Of a DNA stretch of 64,000 nucleotides, positions 32,832 to 43,063 are shown piece by piece. Source of the DNA: Sodiomyces alkalinus F11 (lineage: Eukaryota > Ascomycota > Sordariomycetes > Glomerellales > Plectosphaerellaceae). Below the pieces are notes generated by a model. It saw only the letters and a program-made list of their open reading frames with translations. It was not told the DNA's origin and did not search any database. The first letter of the stretch is position 1. Each line of letters begins with the position of its first letter. Location: contig NW_021167081.1 of assembly GCF_003711515.1 (NCBI RefSeq), positions 372,001 through 436,000 of the forward strand, in the 5' to 3' direction. A program made the translations under genes and the position numbers.

Positions 32832-33896
32832 ATGAAGCCGCTCTCCCTTTTCGCCTCCGCGCTGGCCCTCGTGTCGTCCGTGTCCGCCCAGTGCGGCGCA
32901 GGCTCGCCAGACGCCACCGTAACCGGCAACCCGGGCAACTACCGAACCACCCGGCACGGCCAGACCCTCTACACGGGGGGCGACTACCGGCTCGCAATCC
33001 AGACGGCGCTCGACAACATCGGCGGCGGCCAGCGCGTCGCGGTCCACGCGTCTGGGAACCTCGGCGCCAACACCATCAGCATCAGCAGCGGCAAGATCTT
33101 CGAAGGATGCGGCACCATCGATACGGGCAACCGCAACGGCCGCGGCGCCATCGAATCCATCAACACGCAGAACGTGCAGATCCCCTACCTCCGCATGACC
33201 GGCAACCCGTACTTCGGCCTGCGCTTCTCCGGCACCTCCGGCCTCTTCCTCGGCGAGATCACCCTGAACCTGTGGGGCGGGATGGGCATCCGCTTCGACC
33301 GCGACGGGGCGCATAACTCCAACGTCCGCATGAACTCCGTCACGGTGACGGGGGCGAGTAGCCACGCCGTCGAGGTGTGGAACATCAACGGGTTGAACAT
33401 CGGGCAGGTCATCGCCCGGGACGTCGGCCAGTCGGGACTGCTGATCCAGAACTCGCAGAACGTCGAGGTTGGGCTTGTGGATGGTTACAACGTCGCTTCG
33501 GGGACCGGATACGCCACGCTGCGGTTCGCGAACCGGAACGGCCGGAACCCGAACGGAAACTACAACACCAATGTCTGGGTCAACCAGGTCATCTCGCGGG
33601 GCGGTGGTCGCGGCATCTTCTGCGTTTCTGAATCCGGCGGCGCCGTCATCCAGAATGTCCAGCTGGAGAACAACGGCAACAACGCTGTCTTGATTGAGAA
33701 CTGCTACAACCTTTCCATTCGGGGTGGTCGCGTCAACGGAGGCGGCGAGGTTCGTGTTGCTGCCCGAAGCGAGTTTGCCAACAACCGAGACCTCTGGATC
33801 ACTATGGAGGTCAACAACAACTCTGTCCGCGAGTCTCCTTGTGGTCAGAACGTTAACTGGAATATTTGGGGCAATGCTCGGATGAATGTGTGCTAA
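32832..33896 (+). CDS. Secreted right-handed parallel beta-helix protein
   Basis: Single exon, 354 residues, start ACCATGAAG at 32832. A signal peptide of about 19 residues ends in SVSA before QCGAGSPDATVTGNPGNY. The rest is Asn/Gly/Val-rich with regularly spaced hydrophobic and Asn-ladder residues typical of a pectin-lyase-like beta-helix (for example NVQIPYLRMTGNPYFGLRF, NINGLNIGQVIARDVGQSG and NNGNNAVLIENCYNLSIRGG). Cysteines at both ends may cap the helix. I recognise the fold and a fungal secreted family annotated as pectate-lyase-like, but cannot assign catalytic residues or a CAZy family. The convergent GH28 gene suggests a role on pectin, which is inference. Coding sequence is strongly GC-rich. 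Confidence 0.85.
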   Translation: MKPLSLFASALALVSSVSAQCGAGSPDATVTGNPGNYRTTRHGQTLYTGGDYRLAIQTALDNIGGGQRVAVHASGNLGANTISISSGKIFEGCGTIDTGNRNGRGAIESINTQNVQIPYLRMTGNPYFGLRFSGTSGLFLGEITLNLWGGMGIRFDRDGAHNSNVRMNSVTVTGASSHAVEVWNINGLNIGQVIARDVGQSGLLIQNSQNVEVGLVDGYNVASGTGYATLRFANRNGRNPNGNYNTNVWVNQVISRGGGRGIFCVSESGGAVIQNVQLENNGNNAVLIENCYNLSIRGGRVNGGGEVRVAARSEFANNRDLWITMEVNNNSVRESPCGQNVNWNIWGNARMNVC

Positions 33897-34351
33897 GCTC
33901 AGAGCTTGGGGCCCAGGGGTCGCCCATGCTTCCGCTTATGATATCCTTCGCCGGCGGACTTTGTTCACACGGACTATCTGGTCAATACGAGGCTCTTCAG
34001 CCGTTTAGTTTATTGCAGAAATATTGTGAATCAAATCCTGTACATACAGTCTCCAGACTCCAGCTTTGAAGCGGAGAGAAATATAATATATCTGGATAAA
34101 TATGTCTTATACGGGCACCTTGGGGACAACTTCATAAGTGTTTGTTTGCATTAAGAATTGAAGACTATTGACTAGATTACTTGTGTTTGGATCGTCAATG
34201 ATCAAAGTTCTTTGCATCCTTTTTGTCTCCAACTACATCAAATCGACAATATCTTGACCCCTCCTGCAGTAGTTCAGACAGTCACTTCTTGCCTGTGATC
34301 TACCGCCTCCAAGATGCCATCAGATGGACAGATAGATCTCGTGCTGCCACT
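33897..34351. other. Convergent spacer, beta-helix and GH28 genes
   Basis: AT-rich 3' flanks of two convergent genes; nothing else recognised. Confidence 0.5.
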
Positions 34352-35773
34352 TCAACGTAGATCCACTCCAGGAGAGATATCCCTTTCTCTCGAGTCCTCC
34401 CTCGCCTCCGTATTCTCGATATCCGTACAGTTAAAACCGGCATAACGGTTCACATTATTACAACGCCACCGATTCAACACCTCGTCCGTCTCGGGGTTCC
34501 TTACATCCCACTTCTTGACCACAATATTCGAACACCCGCCAGCGGCCGCACTACACACGAACCGCCCCCCAAACCGCACATTCTCGCCCGCGTATCCCGT
34601 TATATTCTTGAAAACAAAGTCGGAAATCTTAAACCGGGAGGTGTCGCAAAACTCGCCACTCCGCCCGATGTACGACTCGCACTGCCAAAAGTGCAGCGGG
34701 TTATCTCGTGTCCTGTCGAGGACAATGTCCTCGAACAAGATCTGATGCGCATGGCCGGTGCCCCCGCCGCCTCCGTTCGGCGGATACCCAATCTGCAACC
34801 CCGTCCACGTCTTGACGTTCGTGATCCGAATGGGGTTGTGCATGGTGATGTTCCTGACATGGAACCCTCGAATCTCCTCATGCTGGCCGAGGAACTGGCC
34901 CATGGACCCGACAGCAATACCGGCGCCGTTCCACAGCTCGGAATCGTAGAAGCGGATGTTCGTCGAGTTCGCCTTGAGCGCGATGGCGTCGTCGCCGTTA
35001 TCCACCCGCCAGCGCGAGAACGTGATGTTGTCGCTATACATGGTATCCGCGCCGTCCGTGTTCAGGGTATTCCACTGCGACGTCGACGTGCTATTGACAT
35101 AGATATCGTCCAACACGATGTTGAACGCCCGCTGTAAAGTCATGGTCCACATCTGGCTCTGCACGAACCGCAGCCCGCGGAGCACCGAGTCGCGGATATC
35201 GACGAGGTGGATGTTCATCGGCCGCCGGGGCGCGTTGCCGCGGTTTCGGTTCCAGTCGTACCACGCCTGGCCGTTGCCGTCCATGGTGCCGACGCCGTGG
35301 CCGTTCCAGATGACGTGGCGGCCGCCAAAGTTCCACACGGTGGATTGGTTCTGGAACCCGATGGGCATGGAGACGCTGAGCCAGTAGTCGATGTCGTCGC
35401 TCCAGAGGAGACGGCCGTATTGCTCGATGACCACGTTGTGGAGGTGCGTCGTGTTCATGGGGCTGTTGATGTGGTAGACGGGGCCCGGGAGGACGATGAT
35501 GCTGTTTCGGCGGCAGCGGCGGTTGAAGGTTCGCAGGAGGGCTGGGACGTCGTCTCCGTCTCGGGGGTGCGGTCTCAGGTGGCAGAGCCTTCGTCCCGAG
35601 GAGGCGGCTTTGGCGGTCCAGTATTCGATGTCTGGGACGTCGACATCGGGGAGGGGATCTTGGGGGAGGCTTGGTGATACTGCTGGGTCGGGGTCCAAGG
35701 TGGCAAGGGAGACGAGTTGGAGGGACAATATGGCCCAGACAAGCGCCGACAGGCTTAGGCGATGATGCATCAT
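34352..35773 (-). CDS. Glycoside hydrolase family 28 (exo-polygalacturonase/rhamnogalacturonase-like)
   Basis: Single exon, 473 residues, with an N-terminal signal peptide (core LSALVWAILSLQLVSLA). GH28 motifs in order: LNTDGADTMYSDNITF (about 238), NGDDAIALKANST (about 259), then GAGIAVGSMGQ (about 281) and NVKTWTG (about 321). The three catalytic Asp of GH28 are present in NTDG and GDD. The third motif normally has His (GHG); here the His position is Ala. Such loss is known in rhamnogalacturonan- and exo-acting clades, so the enzyme is probably not a plain endo-polygalacturonase. Many N-glycosylation sequons suggest heavy glycosylation. ATGs at 35773 and 35770 are both possible starts. It acts outside the cell on pectin and is convergent with the beta-helix gene. 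Confidence 0.88.
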   Translation of the reverse strand: MMHHRLSLSALVWAILSLQLVSLATLDPDPAVSPSLPQDPLPDVDVPDIEYWTAKAASSGRRLCHLRPHPRDGDDVPALLRTFNRRCRRNSIIVLPGPVYHINSPMNTTHLHNVVIEQYGRLLWSDDIDYWLSVSMPIGFQNQSTVWNFGGRHVIWNGHGVGTMDGNGQAWYDWNRNRGNAPRRPMNIHLVDIRDSVLRGLRFVQSQMWTMTLQRAFNIVLDDIYVNSTSTSQWNTLNTDGADTMYSDNITFSRWRVDNGDDAIALKANSTNIRFYDSELWNGAGIAVGSMGQFLGQHEEIRGFHVRNITMHNPIRITNVKTWTGLQIGYPPNGGGGGTGHAHQILFEDIVLDRTRDNPLHFWQCESYIGRSGEFCDTSRFKISDFVFKNITGYAGENVRFGGRFVCSAAAGGCSNIVVKKWDVRNPETDEVLNRWRCNNVNRYAGFNCTDIENTEAREDSRERDISPGVDLR

Positions 35774-36774
35774 GGGGTATTCAACGCAAGATGAGGATAA
35801 GGTAATGAAAGATGATGCAATTTCAGGCGGTGAGACGGTAGACGGCGAGGAAGTCTGGAGAAAGATATCTGATATCCTGTTTTAAGCAACGGGAGTGGCC
35901 CTGGAGGCTGGAGTCCTGGAGTCCTGGAGTCCTGGTGTCCTGGACTCATGGTAAACAACGGAACACAAAACCTTCACTACAGTATCAGTATAGGCCCGTG
36001 ACCATTTTTGGGACACGTCAGCTCTGTGTAAGGTATATTGCAAACGAGACGGTCGCGATAGATCCTGATCCGGGACTCGGCTTTATAAGGACGGTGTAAC
36101 TTGAAAGTCGTGGAAGATTAAGAGAGGGGAAAAGGGGCGTACATGTCTACTAACAAACTGTTTTATTCTTAGTGCTGATTGCTTGGACGAAATAAGCCCA
36201 CTATCACATCTTCATTCCAAAACAGTGAGACCTGCTGCAGAGAGACAGGTTATCGTTCGTCTACCATCATGATGTTCGTTGTCGGACAGCCGTGTTAGGA
36301 CTCGAGACTCGAGACTTGAGACTATACTTGATGATTTGGAGTATGCGACATAAGAATACGTCAAGAATGCGGGATAGTTACCTCAAGTCGTCCAGCTAAC
36401 GTTGACAAATTGGCCTACCCCGCTTTTCTTTTCGTGTAGATGTGGTTGAAACCAAAGTATCTTTTCGACCCTGTATTATTTCTGCCTATCCCTCTTACGG
36501 TACCTACCTTACCCGTGAAGCTCTCGTATCCCGAATAACGAGGACTCCGTACCACGGGGGACTCGCCTAACAGAGCGGATAAACTTTGTGTTAGGCCGAG
36601 ACTTGTGTCCTTTTAGTGTGCGCGAAAAGTGAAACAAAGTGATTCTTCACCCACACCCCCCAAATCTTCAACTTCGCTGCAGAAGGCCCGATACCATTTT
36701 GACCCGGGTCAGAGTAGAAGGTACATTTGTGTCACTTTCTGCAATCCCAACAACTCAACATGAGAACATCTAAT
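35774..36774. other. GH28 upstream region
   Basis: 1 kb without a gene. A GGAGTCCT repeat is at 35906-35942, CTCGAGACTCGAGACTTGAG near 36301-36320, and a GGTACCTACCTTACC element near 36499. Confidence 0.5.
35906..35942. repeat. GGAGTCCT tandem repeat
   Basis: Four imperfect copies of an 8-bp unit in the GH28 upstream region. Confidence 0.7.
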
Positions 36775-36846
36775 GGGCGATTGGTTTAGTGGTATAACGT
36801 CTGCTTAGCATGCTGAAGGTCCCGCGTTCGATTCGCGGATTGTCCA
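36775..36846 (+). tRNA. tRNA-Ala (anticodon AGC)
   Basis: 72 nt with no intron. The acceptor stem GGGCGAT pairs with ATTGTCC including two G-U pairs, discriminator A. D-loop block GGTTTAGTGGTAT, anticodon loop TTAGCAT with AGC at the centre, and T-arm CCGCG-TTCGATT-CGCGG. A T-T mismatch lies in the anticodon stem. A T-run (TTCTTTTTTCC) directly follows, suitable as a polymerase III terminator. The internal A and B boxes are intact. Confidence 0.92.
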
Positions 36847-37164
36847 TTCTTTTTTCCTTTTTTACTTCTACGTTTCTCGGGGAGTGGCAGGTATTTTTGT
36901 CACTCTCTCGTTCTCATTCGCCATTTTCCACCCCTCCCTTATCCACTTACCCCTCTTCTATCTCTCACAAATATACCTACCCCTTACCCGTGCCCGTCCC
37001 ACTTATCGGGTACCCCTTCATCCGGATGCCTACAGGCTAAAGGTCCCTAAAGTACCTTGACACTTCTTCGCCTGTCAGGGGCTGGGCGGTTGAAATTCTA
37101 GGTGGTCTTTTGTTACTGTGCGCTATTTCATGCAGTGAACGGCCCAAAACGTTAAAACTCCCAC
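36847..37164. other. Spacer between tRNA-Ala and HbpS-like gene
   Basis: Pyrimidine-rich; polymerase III terminator T-runs at its left end; no gene. Confidence 0.5.
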
Positions 37165-37827
37165 TCACAAGCTCACAGCCTCCCAATTCTCCCTAATCAC
37201 ATCCATAATCGCCCCGTGGTCCTCCTCCTGCGACAGCCCACTCACGACAACCACCGCCACGGTCCCCTCCACGCCGCGCACGCGGATGGGCACGCCACCG
37301 CCCTTGATAGCATAGCGACCGCCCTGCTCGCGGCTAAGGCGGAACTTGGACTCGAAGTCGTCCTCGTCCTGCTCGAACTTGCATCCGAGGAACCAGGAGC
37401 TCACGCCGAACCGCAGCACGGCGTTCCGCTTGCGCGCCGCCCAGAGCTCGTTGTCGGGCGTGATGCCGGGGCCCGTGACGGTCTGGAAGACCACCTGCGA
37501 CGAGTTGGAGAGCGAGACGGAGATGAGCGTCGGCCGGCCCGCCTGCGCCAGCGGGAGGAGGCGCGCTTGCAGCAGGGTGCCGAGTTCGAGGGCGTCTTCG
37601 GTTGTGAAGCTTTCGAAGGTGTAGATGTTGCCGAGTGCGTTGAGTTCGTTAATCTGGGGGCGGCCAGACGTTAGGGATATCCAATATCTGTAGAGGGCTG
37701 GAGTTTGAGTACTCACCTCCGTAGATGGCTTCGTGATCGCCGCAGCGGGCTGAGGATCGCGCAGGGCAGCGGCTACCTGTTCGTAGCCGTACCCCGCTGG
37801 GTTCCGACGACGCCAGACTGTTGTCAT
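37165..37827 (-). CDS. HbpS/DUF336-like (heme-degrading domain) protein
   Basis: Two exons, 37827-37717 and 37653-37165, give 199 residues. The 63-nt intron (GTGAGT donor, branch CCTAACG, acceptor CCCCAG) contains no stop codon and is a multiple of three, so it reads through as apparent coding. The domain covers most of the protein: TFESFTTEDALELGTLLQ, ISVSLSNSSQVVFQTV, DNELWAARKRNAVLRFGVSSW and GGGVPIRVRGVEGTVAVVVVSGL. This matches the HbpS-like family that includes yeast YBR137W-type proteins; bacterial HbpS binds haem, whereas the yeast protein is linked to tail-anchored protein delivery, so the function here is open. No signal peptide; probably cytosolic. Confidence 0.85.
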   Translation of the reverse strand: MTTVWRRRNPAGYGYEQVAAALRDPQPAAAITKPSTEVSTQTPALYRYWISLTSGRPQINELNALGNIYTFESFTTEDALELGTLLQARLLPLAQAGRPTLISVSLSNSSQVVFQTVTGPGITPDNELWAARKRNAVLRFGVSSWFLGCKFEQDEDDFESKFRLSREQGGRYAIKGGGVPIRVRGVEGTVAVVVVSGLSQEEDHGAIMDVIRENWEAVSL

Positions 37828-39228
37828 GATTGTCCGACGATTGGAAGGGGGGGTGGGAGTAGACTGTGGGGGGGGAAAGGACGAGCGAATCCTGAACAAA
37901 GGGTGCACGTGGTAAAGGGGGCACGGGACAAAGAGTCGTCGCCGTTGAGTTTGTGAACGCACGGGTGAGACGAGAAAGAATCCGAATAAGGAGAAGCAAA
38001 AGATGACAGAGGGTAAGAGTTGAAGACCGGTTGAGTAATACTGTAACATCATACTCATACTAATAAAAGGTCGACTCCACCATCTCCTCCGCACTCGCTC
38101 GGAGTATTTCCATCCGTGGACCTTCGGTGAGAGGACCACAATCACATCACCCCGCCCCCTCCTATATTTGTTTTTAAAATAAAATAAAACCCCAACAGTC
38201 GCAACATTCTCGATGACGTTCTTCAACAGTGCCACGTTCTATTTGTAGTTGTCTGGCCTGGAACCGTTATAAACTCGGTCCGATTCCCAGTTAGTATTTT
38301 GCTGATAAAGTCCTTCGAGTCCTCTCATTTCAACCTGCGTCTTGTATCACCTCAAGGCTTTCATGAGTGTCTTGTATGAGTGCCTCGCCCGGTGTCAGGC
38401 TCTCACACATTATGATAAGTACCGATTCTACATTATACTCCCATCAAACTCCCTTCCACCTTACTCACCTTGCTCTGTGCCACGCATAATCCTGTGTTAC
38501 ACGACCTAAACTGATCTACCAGGCGTCATTGTCAGATCGCCCACCGTTGGTGGCAAGTTGCAACCCCAACTCCCGACTAGCGTGTCTTCGGTCGCCCATT
38601 CGCAACGTCATCCCCCGGATTTCACCCTCAAGTGTTGCGCCACCTCTCAGGTCGCAAGGGGATCAACATTTCGAGTTGAGACGTTGCTTACTACATAGTT
38701 TACATGGCCACCACGAAGTCTGCGTAAAGTCTACGCCGCATTATAACATATGTCCCGGGCGTTGAGCGAATAGGCGTATTCTCCGCCAGGCCGCCTAGGC
38801 CAGTTTCCGGTTTCCAGTTTCCCCGCTGGTTCCGAACCCCCGGTACCCTCGAGTCCCCAGACCATCTCCAAGATCCTACTCCAAAATAATGACGCAGTGT
38901 CGGCCTGGATGGGATGACCTTTTAATCGTGGCTATGGTGTGGAGGGTTCCTGGACCATCAACTCCCATGGTGCCCATCACAGATAGCACAGTTAAATACG
39001 GTGGAATATTCCCCGATGGAGTCTCGGACCCGTTTGCTGCATGTGGTTTTCACCTGCTATCGCGGTCGATTATTCGTGTGTTGTTTGCTTTTGTTTGTGC
39101 CCGAGGTCGACGCCCCCTGACACTCCCTGTTGTGCACTGCTGGACAAGACGGCCTTTACACACTTCAACTCGCCTCAATCGAGATTCAACTCCTTGCACC
39201 AAACGCGAAAGCGATCCATTTGCCCACC
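37828..39228. other. Divergent intergenic region, HbpS-like and GMC genes
   Basis: 1.4 kb with no supported gene. It contains a G-run (GGGGGGG) near 37867-37875 and an A-rich tract near 38172-38190. Confidence 0.5.
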
Positions 39229-41694
39229 ATGCTCCGACATAAGGCCAGTGTCGTCAGCACCATACTTTTGACCCTCCTGGGCATTCAGGGGTCGATCGCC
39301 CGACCCATTCAAGGTCTTGACCGAGCCCATATCCAAGAAGAATACGACTTTATCATTGCTGGAGGTGCGTTCTAGTCTGATGTTCAGTCACATCAATTCT
39401 TCACGTAAACTAACATGCATGCATCACATTAACTTTCATTCTGGGGTAGGCGGCACTGCCGGGCTGGTTGTGGCAAACCGTCTCACCGAGTCTGGCAAGT
39501 TCCGGGTTCTGGTCTTGGAAGCCGGACCTGATCCGAATGTTGTTGCGGCTTATAAGCCCTTGGGGGGCAACCAGTTGCTTGCTGGTACGATTGATGGAAA
39601 CATGAACCTTTATGAGTTACCGTTACGGCCATGCGACTCACATGTATCGTCCAACACAGGTACTGCCATCGACTGGCGATTTGAGACAACACCGCAAGAG
39701 CATCTGGATGGCCGTGTCCTGACCTATCTCCGTGCGTTCTCTACTATCCTGACTATGTTGTCTTGAACTTTCCTTTCCCAAAAGGCCTGACACGATCCCC
39801 TAGGCGGCCGAGGTCTCGGCGGCAGCAGCATGATCAACGGCTTTTACTACGGCCGCGGCACCTCCACCGTCTACGACAGATGGGAGGAGCTCGGAAACCC
39901 AGGCTGGAGCTGGGAGAACGTCTGGCCGCTATTCGTCAAGGTAAAAGCCCATGGCAAGGTTTTGTTCCCTCATCGTCTCGCTCTTCGTCTTAACTCGTCT
40001 TTGTCAGGGCACCCACTTCAACCCCCAAGACCCAAGTAAAGCCTTTGACAATACGTACAAGACATGGGACCCTAAAGGCTACAGCGACGGGCCTCTCGAG
40101 ATCGCATATCAGGGTTACGTTCCTGCCACAGCCATAGGTTTTATGCACGCCTGCGAAGCGGCCAACGTCCCAGTGATACACGATCACAACATGGGTAACA
40201 GCACGGGAATCAAGCAGGGCACCGCCACGCTGGATGCGAACCTTCTCCGCAGCTCGAGCTACGACGGCTACCTTAAGAAGGCTAGTCACAGGGAGAATCT
40301 CGATGTTCTGTACTATGCTCCTGTTATGCAACTCCTTACCGACAGCGAGGGAGAGACGCCCCGCGTCAGGGGGGTACAGTTTATGGACCACCCTACGGGA
40401 AGGATGTATCAGGTTCACGCTGCTAAAGAGGTTGTCGTGAGTTTGGGGGCGTTTCAGTCACCTCAACTTCTGATGGTTTCGGTATGTCTTCTGTTGAACG
40501 CTTGAAGCCTGTGCTGTCTACTTACTGAAGCTCTGCCATAACTGATGGTAATGGTATATCAGGGGTACGGACCGAAAGACACGTTGGAATACTACGGCAT
40601 TGAGCCGATCGTTGTGAATGAAAACATCGGACAGCAGCAAGAACCCCCACCTTCTCTGCCATCATCCATGCTTATAATAAGACGGCATAAGTACGTACTG
40701 ACTTCCTCTCAGCCTAGACGATCACAGCGTGTTCAGTATCATGGCCAAGGTCGATGACGAACACTCCACGAGCCAATACTCGGTGCAGTTTGACCTTCTT
40801 GCCGAGGCACAGGAAGTGCGTATCTCCAAGCCCTGGGCTTTCCATCGACGTCAGCCGCTGATGACCCTCGCAGGAATTCTACTCCAACGGCACTGGAGTA
40901 TACACCGCGCCGTCGGGCATCACCAATGGGTTCCAGAAATTGTCCGAGCAAGAACTCATCGACATCGGGGCGGAGGGTGTGCTGGAAGCTGGCCTTTCCG
41001 ACCAGTCCCACATCGAGTACCTTTACGAGTCGGTCTGGTATCCCGGCGGCCCGACGCCATACTACACGCCTCTGGCGAACGAGTCGTATATTTCCCTGAC
41101 GGCGAGCAGTATGGTGGCACTCTCGCGGGGCAATGTGACGATTCGAGGAAGCTCCATGGCCCAGGCGCCAGTTATCAACCCGAATGTATGTCCTTCTTTG
41201 CCGTGCTCTTTTAAGTTTTCACTTCTTCTTCCCCTTGTTTCTTCTTCCTTCATAACCATACGGAGTAACTGTTACTGGTCCCTAACACAACTCAGTACTA
41301 CGCAAACGAGACCGACCGCGCAATCGCCATCCAAGCGTTCAAGTACCTCCGCAAGATCCTCGCGCATCCGGAACTCGACAAGTTCACGAACGGCCCCCAC
41401 CACGGCGAGGTGAGCCCCGGTCCGGCGGTCAGCGATGACGATGAGGACGCTATATTCGAGTATATCAAGGCCAATACCATTCCCAACTGGCATGCGTCTG
41501 CCACGAACCGGATGTTGCCGCTCGAGGACGGCGGGGTTGTGGATCCCCGCTTGAGGGTGTACGGGGTGGGCGGACTGCGGGTTGTCGACTGTAGTATTAT
41601 TCCCGTGCTTCCCGATGTGAATATCGTTGGTCCTGTTTTCATGATTGGGGAGAAGGGGGCCGAGATGATTCGGCAGGATTGGGGTGATGTTTAG
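39229..41694 (+). CDS. Secreted GMC (AA3) flavin oxidoreductase
   Basis: Nine exons, 39229-39364, 39450-39584, 39660-39731, 39804-39940, 40008-40481, 40563-40636, 40713-40815, 40874-41185 and 41296-41694, give 613 residues with closing phases. A signal peptide (ASVVSTILLTLLGIQGSIA) precedes the FAD-binding EYDFIIAGGGTAGLVVANRL and VLVLEAGPD. The GMC signatures follow: GRGLGGSSMINGFYYGRG, GAFQSPQLLMVSG and NIGQHLDDHS. The active-site His is in IPNWHASATNRM (near 546) and the second catalytic position is Asn in LPDVNIVGP (near 590), the His-Asn pair of choline- and aryl-alcohol-type enzymes. Intron 6 uses a GC donor (GCAAGA) with a CAG acceptor; no GT donor fits there. It oxidises an alcohol or sugar and produces H2O2 or reduces a quinone; substrate unknown. 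The exons are read by eye, so small errors are possible. Confidence 0.87.
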
Positions 41695-41999
41695 GCCGTT
41701 CGGGGGGGCTCCGTCCGGCCTGAAGTCGACCGACCACAGGGGACTAAAGACGACTCGCGGCCTAAGATGGATATGGTCTATTACCGGAGAGATGCCGGGG
41801 AAGGTTGTAGAGCGACTACAGCCTCAACTGGCCATAGAAAGAGGCCTAGAAAATGGAAGTACCGGGACGTCAATGTTCTTTTCAAACTGAAGGAAATCGG
41901 CCCCTTTTGTCTGGGATCGCTACAAGCCAAGATCTTGTTAGGGAATTCAAAAAATGATAAAAGAGAAAGAAAGAAAAAAAGAAAGAAAAAAAAAAGATA
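41695..41999. other. Spacer between GMC gene and tRNA-Pro
   Basis: 3' flank. An A/G-rich tract (41949-41998) borders the tRNA; on the minus strand it reads as long T-runs directly after the tRNA-Pro 3' end, suitable as a polymerase III terminator. Confidence 0.55.
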
Positions 42000-42091
42000 G
42001 GCGCCATCCGGGGATTGAACCCGGGACCTCTCGCAAGCTGTGCTTTTGGGTGTTACCCTAAGCGAGAATCATACCACTAGACCAACGGCGC
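42000..42091 (-). tRNA. tRNA-Pro (anticodon AGG) with intron
   Basis: On the minus strand the acceptor GCGCCGT pairs with ATGGCGC, discriminator C. D-arm TGGTCTAGTGGTATGA, anticodon stem CTCGC/GCGAG with loop TTAGGG-T (AGG), and T-arm CCGGG-TTCAATC-CCCGG. A 20-nt intron follows the base 3' of the anticodon (position 37), starting TAACACCC. Mature length is 72 nt. Oligo-T follows the 3' end. Confidence 0.93.
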
Positions 42092-43063
42092 ATGATGTGC
42101 GATGTCCTGAATGTTCCAGGGCTGGTCGACGGGAAAGGCTCGTGCTTCGGACGATTATGTGTGCCGAGTACAGGTACGACGCTGTGCATTGTGGAGCCGC
42201 AAGTACTCCGTACCACAGAAAGCACCTTAATTCTAGAGCTTTCTAAGGTGCCGTCGGACTCGACATGCAGAGACTCGGTGCTGTTGTTGGCATCGCAAAC
42301 CATTTTCTGGATTCTCCGACAAGTACGGAGCACAGAATGGATGCACGAGAAAAGTCTCAGGGATTTGCATAACCGAGCTTTTGTGTTCTGGGCGTGACAT
42401 ACCTACCTTATATACCTGACTCGCCCAACAGGACTTCCAGTCGTGGTCAGGGATATCAGTTATCGCGATATAGTCTGGCGTGATGATTGGTTAGAATGGT
42501 TTCTTGTTCCGTGTACATTAAAGAGCACCATCCACTACTATTACTACACCGTATCGTGTACTTCGTACGATATAGTACGGAAATACTTCGTATTCGTACA
42601 AGGGGTTCATTGCTTCTCATAGCACCTCATCCAATGATGTCATCGTGCTGTCCTCAAAATAATTTCATTCGACTTGACCCTCAACTGTCAACTTTCAACA
42701 ACGCCAACCTCGCCAAGGCGCATGTCCCGTTGTCAACGGGAGCGTTGAGCCCCTGTCGCGGCTTTATATGGTTTGTTCCATTGCTTTCTATTATATTCGC
42801 GTTTTCAACACTTGCATCTAGTCCCTGCAAGCGGCCTGGAAAAGCTTCATCCTCCCCCCGAGTTCGTGACCATCGCCGACGGCCCTGACAGTTTTTCTCA
42901 CCACAATCAACCTTCGAATTCTCCCTCGCCATCGTCTTTGACGCTTGGTCATTGGAACCCCGGGCGATACGACAACACTCTATTCCTCTGCAAAACACCT
43001 CAAAGTCGACAATACACTACAAACCGCGCTCCGTACGCGCCCCTTGTCCCTGCCCGTCCTTTC
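42092..43063. other. Intergenic region upstream of FMP42-like gene
   Basis: About 1 kb, no gene. TACTCCGTAC and AGTACGGAG elements occur at 42203-42212 and 42325-42334, and a GTACTTCGTACGATATAGTACGG palindrome-rich run lies near 42555-42580. Confidence 0.5.
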
